Of a stretch of DNA of 64,000 nt, positions 1 through 9,337 are shown in pieces. The position numbers and the translations under genes were made by a program. Position 1 is the first letter of the stretch. Every line of letters starts with the position of its first letter. The notes beneath the pieces are model-generated. The model was not told where the DNA came from. It saw nothing but the letters and a program-made list of their open reading frames with translations, and made no database searches. Origin of the DNA: Pseudomonas poae (lineage in GTDB: Bacteria > Pseudomonadota > Gammaproteobacteria > Pseudomonadales > Pseudomonadaceae); NCBI GenBank assembly GCA_028869255.1, contig CP110972.1:6548001-6612000 (forward strand), given 5' to 3'.

Positions 1-1
1 T

Positions 2-271
2 CCGGCCAATATGACCGAGATCGACACTGCGCTGGCCCCGTGCCTGGACCTGACCCTCGAAGAGCTCGACCCGGTTGAACTGGCCGTGCTGCGCCTGTCC
101 ACCTGGGAGCTGCTCAAGCGCGTCGACGTGCCGTACCGCGTGGTGATCAACGAAGGTATCGAGCTGGCAAAAGTCTACGGTTCGACCGACGGCCACAAGT
201 TCGTCAACGGTGTGCTCGACAAGCTGGCCCCGCGCCTGCGCGAAGCCGAAGTGAAGGAACACAAGCGCTAA
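2..271 (+). CDS. nusB: Transcription antitermination factor NusB, C-terminal part (5' end outside window)
   Basis: This is the C-terminal part of a NusB protein; the reading frame is open to the window edge, so the gene starts upstream. Visible family features are the helical segment with [18 protein letters not shown] and the following [15 protein letters not shown] and [12 protein letters not shown], which belong to the NusB helical bundle. NusB binds boxA RNA with NusE (S10) and acts in rRNA antitermination. It sits directly upstream of thiL, the usual Pseudomonas arrangement at the end of the riboflavin gene cluster. Product identity is clear; the missing N-terminus cannot be judged. Confidence 0.93.
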   Translation, partial: PANMTEIDTALAPCLDLTLEELDPVELAVLRLSTWELLKRVDVPYRVVINEGIELAKVYGSTDGHKFVNGVLDKLAPRLREAEVKEHKR

Positions 272-288
272 GTTGCGCTTGTAGTGCT

Positions 289-1254
289 TTGGGCGAGTTT
301 GAGCTGATCCGCAACTACTTCGCCGCCGCGCCGTGTGCGCAGGGCGGTGAAGGTATTGCGCTGGGGATCGGCGACGACTGCGCCTTGCTGGCGCTCCCCG
401 CCGGGGAGCAGCTGGCGGTCTCTACCGATACATTGGTGGCCGGCGTGCATTTTGCCGACCCCTGTGACCCCTTCCTGCTCGGCCAGCGCTCGCTGGCCGT
501 GGCGGTGAGCGACCTGGCTGCCATGGGCGCCCACCCGCTCGCATTTACCCTTGCCCTTACCACGCCGACAGTTGATGCCGATTGGCTGCAACGCTATGCC
601 CAGGGTTTGAATGCCATGGCGCAGCGCTGCGGCGTCGGGCTGGTGGGCGGCGACACCACACGTGGGCCGCTGAGCCTGACCCTGACCGTGTTTGGCCGTG
701 TACCGGCCGGGCAGGCGTTGACCCGCAGCGGTGCGCAGCCGGGCGACCTGCTGTGTGTGGGCGGCGAGCTGGGCAATGCCGCCGGCGCCTTGCCGCTGGT
801 GTTGGGGCAGCGCAGCGCCGACGCGGCTATCGCCGAGCCGCTGCTGGCGCATTACTGGTCGCCGCAGCCGCAGTTGGCGCTGGGGCTGGCGCTGCGAGGC
901 AAGGCGACGTCGGCGATGGATATTTCCGACGGGCTTCTGGCCGATTGCGGGCATATCGCCAAGGCATCGGCTGTCAGCCTGTTGATCGAGCGCGAGCAGC
1001 TGCCGTTATCCGTGGCGCTGCTGGCGTTTGTCGGCGAAGACGCGGCCCGCGTGGCGGCCCTGAGTGGCGGTGACGACTACGTGCTGGCGTTCACCCTGCC
1101 GCCCGTGGCGCTTGCGCCATTGTTGGCCGACGGCTGGCCGATCCATGTGATCGGCCGGGTCGAGGCGGGGCAGGGCGTGACGTTGCTCGACGCCAATGGG
1201 CAAGACATCACCCCGGCCCTGCGCGGCTATCAGCATTTTGGCGAGACGCCCTGA
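289..1254 (+). CDS. thiL: Thiamine-monophosphate kinase
   Basis: ThiL phosphorylates thiamine monophosphate to thiamine diphosphate with ATP, the last step of thiamine cofactor synthesis. At 321 aa it has the usual length. It shows the N-terminal Mg/nucleotide motif GDDCALL (residues 28-34), STDTLVAGVHF, the central GGDTTRG, and DISDGLLAD near residue 211. The start is TTG at 289, chosen because the family N-terminus (GEFELIRNYF) begins there and no ATG or GTG lies in frame nearby. It follows nusB by 17 bp, so they are probably cotranscribed. In P. aeruginosa the next gene is pgpA; here none is present. Confidence 0.95.
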   Translation: MGEFELIRNYFAAAPCAQGGEGIALGIGDDCALLALPAGEQLAVSTDTLVAGVHFADPCDPFLLGQRSLAVAVSDLAAMGAHPLAFTLALTTPTVDADWLQRYAQGLNAMAQRCGVGLVGGDTTRGPLSLTLTVFGRVPAGQALTRSGAQPGDLLCVGGELGNAAGALPLVLGQRSADAAIAEPLLAHYWSPQPQLALGLALRGKATSAMDISDGLLADCGHIAKASAVSLLIEREQLPLSVALLAFVGEDAARVAALSGGDDYVLAFTLPPVALAPLLADGWPIHVIGRVEAGQGVTLLDANGQDITPALRGYQHFGETP

Positions 1255-1304
1255 ATCGGCGAGCTACGCTACCCTCTATGCAGTCAAATGGACACAAGAC
1301 CTTT

Positions 1305-1311
1305 AGGAGGT
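1305..1311 (+). promoter_or_regulatory. Strong ribosome binding site of the periplasmic binding protein gene
   Basis: AGGAGGT lies 7 bases before the ATG at 1319. It is a near-perfect Shine-Dalgarno and fixes the start of the downstream secreted protein. Confidence 0.7.
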
Positions 1312-1318
1312 CACCTCT

Positions 1319-2035
1319 ATGGATGTGCGCCGCTGGCTGCTGATACTGCTGTGTGCCTTCACGGCTATGGCGCAGGCGCAGGGGCCCGGCAAGGTCCTGC
1401 TGGCCAGCGAAGCCTGGGACGACTACACCAATGCCGACGGCAGCGGCCTGGCCTGGGACGTGCTGCGCCAGGTGTTCGAGCCGGCCGGGATCACCCTGCA
1501 AACCCGCACCGTGCCCTACACCCGTTCGGTCGGCCTGGCCCAGCGGGGCGAGGTGGATGGCTGGGTTGGTGCTTATCGCGATGAAGCCAAGGGCGTGTTG
1601 TACCCGCACTGGAACTACGATTCGGACCACATCTACGCCCTCGGGCTCGCCGGCAAACCGGCGCCCACGCTCGTTACACTGGGCAATTACCGTCTGGCCT
1701 GGGTGCGTGGCTACCAATACGAGGCGTATTTGCCGAATGTGAAGCGCTTCAACCAGATCCAGCGGCGCGACGGCATCCTGCCGATGCTGCAGCATGGTCG
1801 GGTCGATTTCTACATCGATGCGTTGACCGAGGCCAAGTACGTGCTCAGTCAGTCGGATGATCCCACGCAGTTCTCGCTCACCCACCTCGTCGAACTGCCG
1901 CTTTACATAGGCTTTGCCGATAACGAGCGCGGACGCCGGTTGATGGCGGTGTTTGACGGGCGCATGGCGATGCTGGTGAAAAGCGGCGAGCTAAAGCCGA
2001 TTTTCGAACACTGGAAACAGCCTTATCCGTTCTGA
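1319..2035 (+). CDS. Periplasmic amino-acid-type substrate-binding protein (SBP family 3)
   Basis: A 238-aa protein with a Sec signal peptide (residues 1-20, hydrophobic LLILLCAFTAMA, cleavage after AQA) and a bacterial family-3 solute-binding fold. Supporting stretches are the early LASEAWDDYT, the middle GEVDGWVGAYRDEA and LTEAKYVL, and the late GELKPIFEHWK, which is the usual end of these domains. There are no ABC permease or ATPase genes beside it, so it may act as an orphan binding protein or a distant sensor-type relative; the ligand cannot be read from the sequence. It lies where pgpA is found in relatives. Spacing from thiL is 64 bp. Confidence 0.8.
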   Translation: MDVRRWLLILLCAFTAMAQAQGPGKVLLASEAWDDYTNADGSGLAWDVLRQVFEPAGITLQTRTVPYTRSVGLAQRGEVDGWVGAYRDEAKGVLYPHWNYDSDHIYALGLAGKPAPTLVTLGNYRLAWVRGYQYEAYLPNVKRFNQIQRRDGILPMLQHGRVDFYIDALTEAKYVLSQSDDPTQFSLTHLVELPLYIGFADNERGRRLMAVFDGRMAMLVKSGELKPIFEHWKQPYPF

Positions 2036-2164
2036 CTTGCATAGAACCGGGGCGAAGGCCAATCGAACCTATTGATCTTTATCAGCGATAATTCAGCTTA
2101 AGCGTCTGTAGGAACCTACTGTTACAATGGCCGCCTTTGTAAAAACTGAGATCAGGAGCACACG

Positions 2165-2781
2165 GTGCCCGTCGTTTTCGTCGCTGCTTCCAAGCTGCCT
2201 ACCCTTTTGCCACGTTCACCATGAACGGCTTTCTCGAAGAAGCCACCGGGCGCGAGCACGTCGTGCTCAGCCTGGGTGATATCGCTGATGGCGCACCGGT
2301 TTTGGGGCGTGTGCACTCCGAATGCCTGACCGGTGATGCATTGTTCAGCCAGCGCTGTGACTGCGGTTCGCAACTGGAAGCGGCCATGCGCGCCATCGCC
2401 CGTGAAGGCCGTGGCGTATTGCTGTACTTGCGTCAGGAAGGCCGTGGCATTGGCCTGATGAACAAGATCCGCGCCTACGAGCTGCAAGATGGCGGCGCCG
2501 ATACCGTTGAGGCCAACGAGCGCCTGGGCTTTGCCGCCGACCAGCGTGACTACGCGATCTGCCTGCCGATGCTGCAGCATCTGGGCGTGCAGTCCCTGCG
2601 CCTGATGACCAACAACCCGCGCAAGGTCAAAGCCTTGACCGACATGGGCATCACCGTGGCCGAGCGTGTGCCGCTGCACACCGGGCACAACCCGCATAAC
2701 AAGCTCTACCTGGCCACCAAGGCCAGCAAGCTCGACCATATGATGGGCAACGAGCATCAGGGCGAGGTCGACCGCGCGTGA
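2165..2781 (+). CDS. ribA: GTP cyclohydrolase II, with an apparent 1-base deletion near codon 13
   Basis: RibA opens GTP to the pyrimidine precursor of riboflavin, releasing formate and pyrophosphate. Zinc-ligand cysteines are seen in [19 protein letters not shown], and the catalytic segment RQEGRGIGL follows. The family N-terminus [13 protein letters not shown] is encoded from GTG 2165, but the frame then breaks; adding one C in the CCC-TTTT stretch at 2202-2208 restores PFATFT and joins ATG 2221. The corrected product is 205 aa, the expected length. If the break is real, translation could start only at ATG 2221 (186 aa). The stop overlaps the next gene by 4 bases. Confidence 0.9.
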
Positions 2782-3197
2782 CCCGTGGCCAGGTAAAACG
2801 CCGACTGTCCTTCAATTGGTGGCAGTACCTGGCCCTGGCGCTGCTCCCGTTGTTTGTGATCAACCTGGTGTTTGGTCAGGCCCAATCCCTGCTGCCCGTG
2901 TTGGCCATGCCGTTCTTTATCGCCGGCGTGGCCTCGATGTTTCTGAGCCTGCGTTATTTTCACGGCTATAAACACGCACTGATCGCTACCTCCAAAGCCC
3001 TCGATACCCCCGAAGAACCGGCTGCCTGGATCACCTTGGCGGCCCGTCGGCGCACGGCTTTGCTGGTCGCCGCCGTACCGGCCTGGATCGGTGCACTGGC
3101 GGTGTTCGTCGGCCTGGAGGCGGTGCCACTGTTTCTGCTGGCGCTGTCGACCATGGTGCTGTTCTACCTCTACCGCATCCCGCGTCAACTGGGGTGA
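2778..3197 (+). CDS. Small integral membrane protein, function unknown
   Basis: A 139-aa protein with about four hydrophobic segments (near residues 15-32, 38-55, 92-112 and 115-133). No enzyme motif is visible. The start is a GTG that overlaps the ribA stop (GTGA), and its own stop overlaps the GTG of the next gene in the same way, so the three genes look translationally coupled. The partner gene encodes a BtuF-like binding protein, but this protein is too small to be an ABC permease of that class. It is conserved in position in Pseudomonas by my recollection; the role is unknown. Confidence 0.75.
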   Translation: MTRGQVKRRLSFNWWQYLALALLPLFVINLVFGQAQSLLPVLAMPFFIAGVASMFLSLRYFHGYKHALIATSKALDTPEEPAAWITLAARRRTALLVAAVPAWIGALAVFVGLEAVPLFLLALSTMVLFYLYRIPRQLG

Positions 3198-3979
3198 GGC
3201 GTTACTGGCTGGCCGTGCTGCTGCTGTTCAGCGCCCAGGCGCTGGCGGTCGAGCGAGTCGTGAGCCTAGCGCCGTCGCTTTCTGAAATCGTGGTCGAACT
3301 GGGCGCCGCCGATCTGCTGGTGGGCGTGCTCGACGGCGGCGAGCGCCCGGCGGCCTTGGCGCACGTCGCCTCTGTCGGGCATTACGGCCAGTTGAACATG
3401 GAGCGCCTGCTCAGCCTCAAGCCCGACCTGATTTTGCTATGGCCCGGCAGTGTCGGCCCCGCCCAGCGTGAGCAGTTGCAGCGCCTGAACATCCCGGTAT
3501 ACGTCGCCGAACCCCATAGCCTTGAGCAGCTCACCACTCAGGTCCAGGCCATCGCCGAGCAATTGGGTCGTCCTGAAGCTGGACGGCAACTGGCCGCGCA
3601 ATTGCGTCAACGCCTGGCCGAATTGCGCCAGCGCTATCAGCGTGCCGAGCCGTTGCGTGTGTTTTACCAGGTGTGGAATCAGCCGCTGTACACCGTGGGC
3701 GGCGGTCAGATCATCAGTGATGCGCTGACGGTGTGCGGCGCGCGCAATGTGTTCGACGACCTCACGCTGCCTGCGCCGCAAGTCAGCGTTGAGTCGGTGT
3801 TGCAGCGCAATCCCGAGGTGATTCTGGTGGGTGATCAGGCCCAGATGGACGCCTGGAAGGTCTGGCCGGCGATGGCGCCGCTCGTGCGCTTGGTACCCGA
3901 CAAAGGCCTGGAACGGCCCAGTGGGCAGATGTTGGAGGCGATGGCGCGGTTGTGTCAGGTGATTGCTCCGAACCTGTAA
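3194..3979 (+). CDS. Cobalamin-binding-type periplasmic protein (BtuF-like)
   Basis: A 261-aa helical-backbone (class III) periplasmic binding protein. A signal peptide occupies residues 1-18 (YWLAVLLLFSAQALA). The family opening VVSLAPSLSEIVVELGA, the GHYGQLNMERLLSLKPDLIL segment and the C-terminal RNPEVILVGD are typical of BtuF and heme or siderophore relatives. It probably binds a corrinoid in the periplasm and would hand it to an ABC permease encoded elsewhere. It is convergent with the TonB receptor gene, which supports B12-type uptake. The start is GTG 3194, coupled to the upstream gene. The ligand is inferred. Confidence 0.82.
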   Translation: MRRYWLAVLLLFSAQALAVERVVSLAPSLSEIVVELGAADLLVGVLDGGERPAALAHVASVGHYGQLNMERLLSLKPDLILLWPGSVGPAQREQLQRLNIPVYVAEPHSLEQLTTQVQAIAEQLGRPEAGRQLAAQLRQRLAELRQRYQRAEPLRVFYQVWNQPLYTVGGGQIISDALTVCGARNVFDDLTLPAPQVSVESVLQRNPEVILVGDQAQMDAWKVWPAMAPLVRLVPDKGLERPSGQMLEAMARLCQVIAPNL

Positions 3980-3984
3980 GAGTA

Positions 3985-4057
3985 TTCGCGAGCAAGCCCG
4001 CTCCCACATTTGGAAAGTATTCACAATTCAAAATGTGGGAGCGGGCTTGCTCGCGAA
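3985..4057. repeat. REP inverted pair (REPIN) between convergent genes
   Basis: A perfect 27-bp inverted repeat with a 19-bp loop. The arms carry CGAGCAAGCCCGCTCCCACA and its complement. It lies between the 3' ends of the BtuF-like gene and the TonB receptor gene and may also end transcription from both sides. Confidence 0.9.
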
Positions 4058-4077
4058 GAGGCCATCACAGGCGACGA

Positions 4078-5966
4078 TCAAATTCCCGGCGTCCACGTCA
4101 CCCCAAACATCCACACCCGACCCTCTTCGCGATAATCCTGATTGTTCAAGAACCCTGGGTCGTTATAGCTGTACATCGCCCGGGCGTAGGTTTTGTCCAG
4201 CAGGTTATCGACCTTCACCGACAGCATCACTTCGCGGTTCAACGCCCAACTGCTGCGCAGCCCCAGCAAGGCATAACCCCCAGGCGGTGCGTGTTGTCTT
4301 CATCGTCATAGCTGCTGCTGATGGCCTGCCAGCTGGCGCCCAGCCCCAATTTGTCGAACTGCCGATCCAGATCCAGGTTCAACGTGCGCCGCGCCCGGCG
4401 GGCCAGAGTGTGGCCGCTGTCGCGGTCGCGTGGGTCGATGATCGAAACGCCCAGGTTGCCTTGCCAGCCGAACAGCTCCTGCTTGAGCGCCGCCTCAAAA
4501 CCATTGATGCGCGCCGACGCCACGTTCTGCGGCTTGCTGGTGCTGTCGAGAATAATCGCGTCGCTTAAATCGGTGCGGTACAGCGAGGCTTCCAGGCGCG
4601 TGCTGTCGCTCAACTGGCTGCGCCATTGCAGCTCATAACTTTTTGAGGTTTCGGGCTGCAGGTCGGGGTTGCTGTACTTTGTGTCTGGGTAATACAAGTC
4701 ATTGAAGGTCGGCGCACGGAAGCCTTCGCTGTAGGTCAGCAGCAGGTCGTTGTCCGGGTTGATTGGCACTGTAACGGTGCCGCTCCAGCTGTTCTGCCCG
4801 CCGAACTGCTGGTTCTGGTCGCGGCGCAAGCCCAGTTCGGTGGAGAACCATTCACTGTGGAAACGATGCTGCACAAAGGCGGCACGGTTCCAGCGGCTGT
4901 TTTCGGTAAACGTGGTGCTGCCGTGGAAGCGGTCTTCGTACCAGTCGCCGCCGAGGATCAGGCTGTTCTGATCATTCAAGGTCAGGTCGTTCTGCCAGTT
5001 GAGCGAGTCGCGGTAGGTGTTGAACACGCTGAAATCATCGCTGAGGGTGTTGCGCTTGGTATCGCGGTTTTCGCTGTGGCCCAGCTCCAGGCGCGATTGC
5101 CAGCGTTCAGCGAGCTTGGCGTCGACGTAGCCGCTGGCGCTGCTCACGGTGTAGTCGGTGTAGGGCTTTTGCCCCAGTGTCTGGCCGGTGGCGACGTCGT
5201 AGCGGCCAAAGCTGTTGTCGTACTCCGACTTGCCACGGTTATCCAACAGGTTGAAGCCCGCTTCCAGTTCATCGTTGAAAGAATGGCTGAGGTTCAAACT
5301 GACGGATTGATTGCGATAGGCATCATGGTCGCCATCGCTGGGGAACGACGCCTGTGTCGAGTTGATGCCCGCCGTTTCATCCAGGCTCGCCCCCAGGTTG
5401 AAACGCGTGTGTTCATCGCCGCCGGAGAGGCCCAGGCTGCGCTCCCAGGTCTGGTGGCTGCCGAACCCCAGCTTCAAGCGCGGCTGCAAGCCTTGCTCGG
5501 CGTTGCGCCGGGTAAAGAGCTGGATCACCCCGCCAATCGCATCGCTGCCGTAGATCACCGAGCGTGAGCCGCGCAGCACTTCCACGCGCTCAATCTGGTC
5601 GACGTTCAGGTATTGCAGCCCGCTGTCACCCGAGGTGGTATTGGCGATGCGCTGACCGTCCACCAACACCAGGCTTTGCGCGGATTTGGTGCCGCGAATG
5701 TAGACCCCCGGCAAGCTGCCACGGCCGCCAGTGGGCGCTATTTGCACCCCGGGTACGCGGCTGAGCAGGTCGGTCACGCTGGTGGGTTGCAGGCGGTCGA
5801 TGTCGTCGCGGGTGAACACCGTGTTGGCGGCGCTGCTGTCATTACGTGCCTGGACCTGGCGATTGGCGCTGATGACCACGTCGGGGAGTTTGAGGGCGTC
5901 GTCGCGGGTTACAGCGAGCAGTTCCGAGGAAGGTAGAAGCAGCAAGGCAAGGTACAGGTGTTTCAT
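4078..5966 (-). CDS. btuB: TonB-dependent outer-membrane receptor, vitamin B12 type, with a 1-base deletion near codon 562
   Basis: An outer-membrane beta-barrel receptor with a signal peptide (LYLALLLLPSSELLA), TonB-box region (DALKLPDVVISAN), a plug domain (QPTSVTDLLSRVPGVQI, RGTKSAQSLVLVDG, RVEVLRGSRSVIYGSDAIGG) and a 22-strand-type barrel ending YREEGRVWMFGVTWTPGI. The start at 5966 gives this signal peptide. The frame breaks in a C run at 4277-4281 (G5 on the coding strand): adding one G turns GVMPCWG into GGYALLGLRSSW and yields 629 aa. Pairing with a BtuF-like gene suggests cobalamin as ligand. No cobalamin riboswitch fits in the 158-bp upstream gap, which holds a REPIN. Confidence 0.85.
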
Positions 5967-6003
5967 GAACTGTCCATAGCGCTCAAAATTGACACAAAAC
6001 CAA

Positions 6004-6093
6004 TGTGGGAGCGGGCTTGCTCGCGAACGCGGTGTATCAGCCAACACATGCAGTGACTGATCCAGCGCTTTCGCGAGCAAGCCCGCTCCCACA
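6004..6093. repeat. REP inverted pair (REPIN)
   Basis: Arms TGTGGGAGCGGGCTTGCTCG and its complement about 90 bp overall, same family as the copy at 3985. It fills most of the gap between dxs and the TonB receptor gene. Confidence 0.88.
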
Positions 6094-6124
6094 ATTTAGT
6101 CCCTTTTCCTGGCGGGAAATTGGG

Positions 6125-8023
6125 TTACAGGCCCAGCAATGCCAGGCGCTCGCGCACCGACGCCTCGATACCGGCCTCATCCAGCCCGCACTCGGCCAGC
6201 ATCTGCGCCGGCTTGGCGTGCTCCACGTACGCATCCGGCAGGCCCAGGTGCAGTACCGACTTGAGGATATTCTCGCGTGCCAGGAACTCACTCACCGCCG
6301 CACCGGCGCCGCCCATGATGGCGTTTTCCTCGACAGTCACCAGCAGCTCATGGCCAGCGGCAATTTCGCGCACCAAGGCTTCGTCCAGGGGTTTGACGAA
6401 ACGCATGTCGACCACGCTGGCGTCGAGTTTATCGGCGACTTTCAGGGCTTCGGCCAACTGCACGCCAAACACCAGGAACGCGGCCTTGCTGCCTTGGCGA
6501 CGTACGATGCCTTTACCGATCTCAATCGGTTCCAGGTCTTTTTCGATCACGGCATTCGGGCCATTGCCACGCGGATAGCGCACGGCGGCCGGGCCGTTGT
6601 ACAGGTGACCGGTGCTGAGCATCTTGCGCAGTTCGTTTTCGTCGCTCGGCGTCATTACCAGCATGCCGGGGATGCAGCGCAAGTAAGACAAATCGAAACT
6701 GCCGGCGTGGGTCGGGCCGTCTTCGCCGACCAGGCCTGCGCGGTCGATGGCGAACAGCACATCGAGGTTCTGCACCGCCACGTCATGCACCAATTGGTCA
6801 TAAGCGCGCTGCAGGAACGTGGAGTAGATCGCCACCACCGGCTTGGCGCCCTCACAGGCCATGCCAGCAGCGAACGTCACAGCGTGTTGCTCGGCAATCG
6901 CCACGTCGAAGTAGCGCAGCGGGAAACGCTCGCTGAACGCCACCAGGTCGGAGCCTTCCTTCATCGCCGGGGTAATGCCTACCAGGCGCGGGTCTTCGGC
7001 GGCCATGTCGCACAGCCATTCGCCAAACACACCGGAGTACTTCGGCCCGCTGGCTTTTTTCGGCGCGGCGGCGGGAGCGTCCACAGGTTCGAGCTTGGTG
7101 ATTGCGTGGTAACCAATCGGGTCGACTTCCGCCGGGGCGAAGCCCTTGCCTTTTTTGGTGACGATATGCAGGAACTGCGGGCCCTTGAGGTCACGCATAT
7201 TGCGCAGCGTGGCGATCAGGGTTGGCAGGTCATGGCCGTCGATCGGACCGATATAGTTCCAGCCCAGCTCTTCGAACAGGGTGCCAGGCACCAGCATGCC
7301 CTTGGCATATTCTTCGGTGCGCCGGGCAATTTCCCACGCGCCGGGCAGACGCGAGAGTACCTTTTTGCTGCCTTCGCGCATGCTGGCGTAGGTACGGCTG
7401 GAAAGGATTTTTGCCAGGTAATTCGACAGGCCACCCACATTGCGCGAAATCGACATGTCGTTGTCGTTGAGGATCACCAACATGTTGGCGTCCACTTCCG
7501 GCGCGTGGTTCAGTGCCTCGAACGCCATACCGGCGGTCAGCGCGCCATCACCAATCACCGCAATCGCCTTGCGATCGCTGCCCTGCAGGCGGGCGGCAAT
7601 TGCCATGCCCAGCGCTGCACTGATGGAGGTGCTGGAGTGGCCGACGCCAAAGGTGTCGTACTCGCTCTCGGAGCGACGCGGGAAGGCGGCCAGGCCGTCC
7701 TTCTGGCGCAGACTGCCCATGCGCTCGCGACGGCCGGTGAGGATTTTATGCGGATACGCCTGATGGCCCACGTCCCACACCAGCCGGTCGTCCGGGGTGT
7801 CGAACACGTAATGCAGGGCGATGGTCAGCTCGATGACGCCTAAGCCGGCACCGAAATGCCCACCGGTCTGGCCGACCGTGTAGAGCAATTCCAGGCGCAA
7901 CTCATCGGCCAGGGTTTCCAGCTCGGCTTCACCCAGACGACGCAGGCCGTCCGGCGTGGCAGCACGGTCGAGCAGGGGCGTGGACGGGCGCTTGCGGGGA
8001 ATCTCTTGAAACGTCGTGGGCAT
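6125..8023 (-). CDS. dxs: 1-deoxy-D-xylulose-5-phosphate synthase
   Basis: Dxs condenses pyruvate and glyceraldehyde 3-phosphate to DXP, the first step of the methylerythritol route to isoprenoids and a precursor for thiamine and pyridoxal phosphate. The 632-aa length is normal. The N-terminal transketolase half has [13 protein letters not shown] and the thiamine-diphosphate signature [19 protein letters not shown] with a following NDNDMSIS; the pyrimidine-binding half has [17 protein letters not shown] and [15 protein letters not shown]. It follows ispA on the same strand (gap about 110 bp), the usual xseB-ispA-dxs order. Confidence 0.97.
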   Translation of the reverse strand: MPTTFQEIPRKRPSTPLLDRAATPDGLRRLGEAELETLADELRLELLYTVGQTGGHFGAGLGVIELTIALHYVFDTPDDRLVWDVGHQAYPHKILTGRRERMGSLRQKDGLAAFPRRSESEYDTFGVGHSSTSISAALGMAIAARLQGSDRKAIAVIGDGALTAGMAFEALNHAPEVDANMLVILNDNDMSISRNVGGLSNYLAKILSSRTYASMREGSKKVLSRLPGAWEIARRTEEYAKGMLVPGTLFEELGWNYIGPIDGHDLPTLIATLRNMRDLKGPQFLHIVTKKGKGFAPAEVDPIGYHAITKLEPVDAPAAAPKKASGPKYSGVFGEWLCDMAAEDPRLVGITPAMKEGSDLVAFSERFPLRYFDVAIAEQHAVTFAAGMACEGAKPVVAIYSTFLQRAYDQLVHDVAVQNLDVLFAIDRAGLVGEDGPTHAGSFDLSYLRCIPGMLVMTPSDENELRKMLSTGHLYNGPAAVRYPRGNGPNAVIEKDLEPIEIGKGIVRRQGSKAAFLVFGVQLAEALKVADKLDASVVDMRFVKPLDEALVREIAAGHELLVTVEENAIMGGAGAAVSEFLARENILKSVLHLGLPDAYVEHAKPAQMLAECGLDEAGIEASVRERLALLGL

Positions 8024-8133
8024 CAGGCGAATCGTTATAGGTATAGAAGAGGCGGCAGTTTACCTCAAGCATCGCAAACTGCCCACGCAGAGCGCCGAAC
8101 TTGGCCGATATGCGGCTGCAATGGCCGCGGTTA

Positions 8134-9021
8134 TCAGTGGCGGCGTTCGACGATATACCGCGCCAGGTCACGCAGTGGCTCGGCCGCCGCGTCGAAAGGT
8201 CGCAGGGCGTCCAACGCTTGATCGCGCAGTTCCAGGGCGTAAGCCTTGGCGGCTTCCAGCCCGAGCAATGCAGGATAGGTCGGTTTACCCCGTGCGATAT
8301 CGGCGCCCTGGCGTTTGCCCAGGGTCGCGGTGTCACTTTCCACGTCGAGAATGTCGTCCTGCACCTGGAACGCCAGGCCGACCGCCCGGGAATAGGTCAG
8401 CAGGGCCGCCAATTGCGCAGGCGTCGCACGGCCACTGGCCAGGGCGCCCAGGTGCACGGCGGCTTCGATCAGCGCGCCGGTCTTGTGGCGATGCATGTGT
8501 TCAAGGGCTGTTTGGTCGAGCTTGAGGCTGACCGAACCCATGTCGATGGCCTGGCCGCCGACCATGCCGGCCGGGCCTGCAGCCTGGGCCAGTGCTGTGA
8601 CCATTCGCAGGCGGATCTCGGCGTTAACGCTGCTCAGTGCCGGGTCCAGCAATGCGCTGAACGCCAGGCTCTGCAGCCCATCGCCGGCCAGGATCGCATA
8701 GGCTTCATCAAAGGCTTTATGGGTGGTGGGCTGGCCGCGACGCAAATCATCGTCGTCCATGGCCGGCAAATCGTCATGCACCAGGGAGTAGGCGTGAATC
8801 AGCTCGACCGCACACGCCGCGCCATTGGCCTCATCGGCAGGCGCGCCCACGGCTTCACACGCCGCATACGCCAACAGCGGGCGCACGCGCTTGCCGCCAT
8901 TCATCACGCTGTAGCGCATGGCTGCATACAGGCGATTCATTTCCGGGCTTGGCGCAACAAACAAGGGCTCGAGCGCCGCATTCACCCGGGCTTGGCTACT
9001 GGCCTGATACGCGTCGATCAT
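8134..9021 (-). CDS. ispA: (2E,6E)-farnesyl diphosphate synthase
   Basis: A trans-prenyltransferase adding IPP to DMAPP and GPP. It has both aspartate-rich motifs: [14 protein letters not shown] near residue 86 and [13 protein letters not shown] near residue 221, plus the family segment [20 protein letters not shown] start it at 9021 ([10 protein letters not shown], 295 aa), because that ATG overlaps the xseB stop (ATGA) and matches the family N-terminus; the longer in-frame extension lies over xseB and is not expected to be translated. Confidence 0.96.
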   Translation of the reverse strand: MIDAYQASSQARVNAALEPLFVAPSPEMNRLYAAMRYSVMNGGKRVRPLLAYAACEAVGAPADEANGAACAVELIHAYSLVHDDLPAMDDDDLRRGQPTTHKAFDEAYAILAGDGLQSLAFSALLDPALSSVNAEIRLRMVTALAQAAGPAGMVGGQAIDMGSVSLKLDQTALEHMHRHKTGALIEAAVHLGALASGRATPAQLAALLTYSRAVGLAFQVQDDILDVESDTATLGKRQGADIARGKPTYPALLGLEAAKAYALELRDQALDALRPFDAAAEPLRDLARYIVERRH

Positions 9022-9260
9022 TCCGGCTGTTCCGCATCGAAAGGTTCTTCGGCCAACTCCCCGTCGCGTTCCAGCAGCACCTGCACCTTCTGCTCCGCCT
9101 GCGCCAAGGCGCTCTGGCAGTCGCGGGTCAGGCCGATACCTTGCTCGAACGCCGTCAGCGAGTCCTCCAGCGACAACTCGCCGTTCTCCAGACGCTCGAC
9201 CAGGGTTTGCAGGTCGGCGAGGGATTGTTCGAAATCGAGTGCAACTTTTTTGCGGGCCAT
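9018..9260 (-). CDS. xseB: Exodeoxyribonuclease VII small subunit
   Basis: An 80-aa subunit of exonuclease VII, which degrades single-stranded DNA with XseA. The sequence [20 protein letters not shown] followed by [13 protein letters not shown] is the family hallmark; the rest is a helical, charged tail. It heads the xseB-ispA-dxs group and overlaps ispA by four bases. Confidence 0.96.
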   Translation of the reverse strand: MARKKVALDFEQSLADLQTLVERLENGELSLEDSLTAFEQGIGLTRDCQSALAQAEQKVQVLLERDGELAEEPFDAEQPE

Positions 9261-9337
9261 GGCGGCTATTCCGGTAGACGGTAAACCGGCGCGACACTAG
9301 CAGACATGGGGATTCTGGGCAAATGAGCGGCGCCTGT

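Noticed and set aside
2036..2164. FMN riboswitch before ribA
   Set aside because: The 130 bp do not show the conserved FMN aptamer stems; in Pseudomonas the aptamer is linked to another rib gene.
2202..2208. Programmed ribosomal frameshift in ribA, leuS or others
   Set aside because: The required shifts differ (missing and extra bases), lack slippery heptamers and stimulators, and occur in six unrelated genes, so errors or mutations explain them better.
5967..6124. Cobalamin riboswitch before the B12-type receptor gene
   Set aside because: The gap holds only 37 bp plus a REPIN; no B12-box-like sequence or long fold is present.
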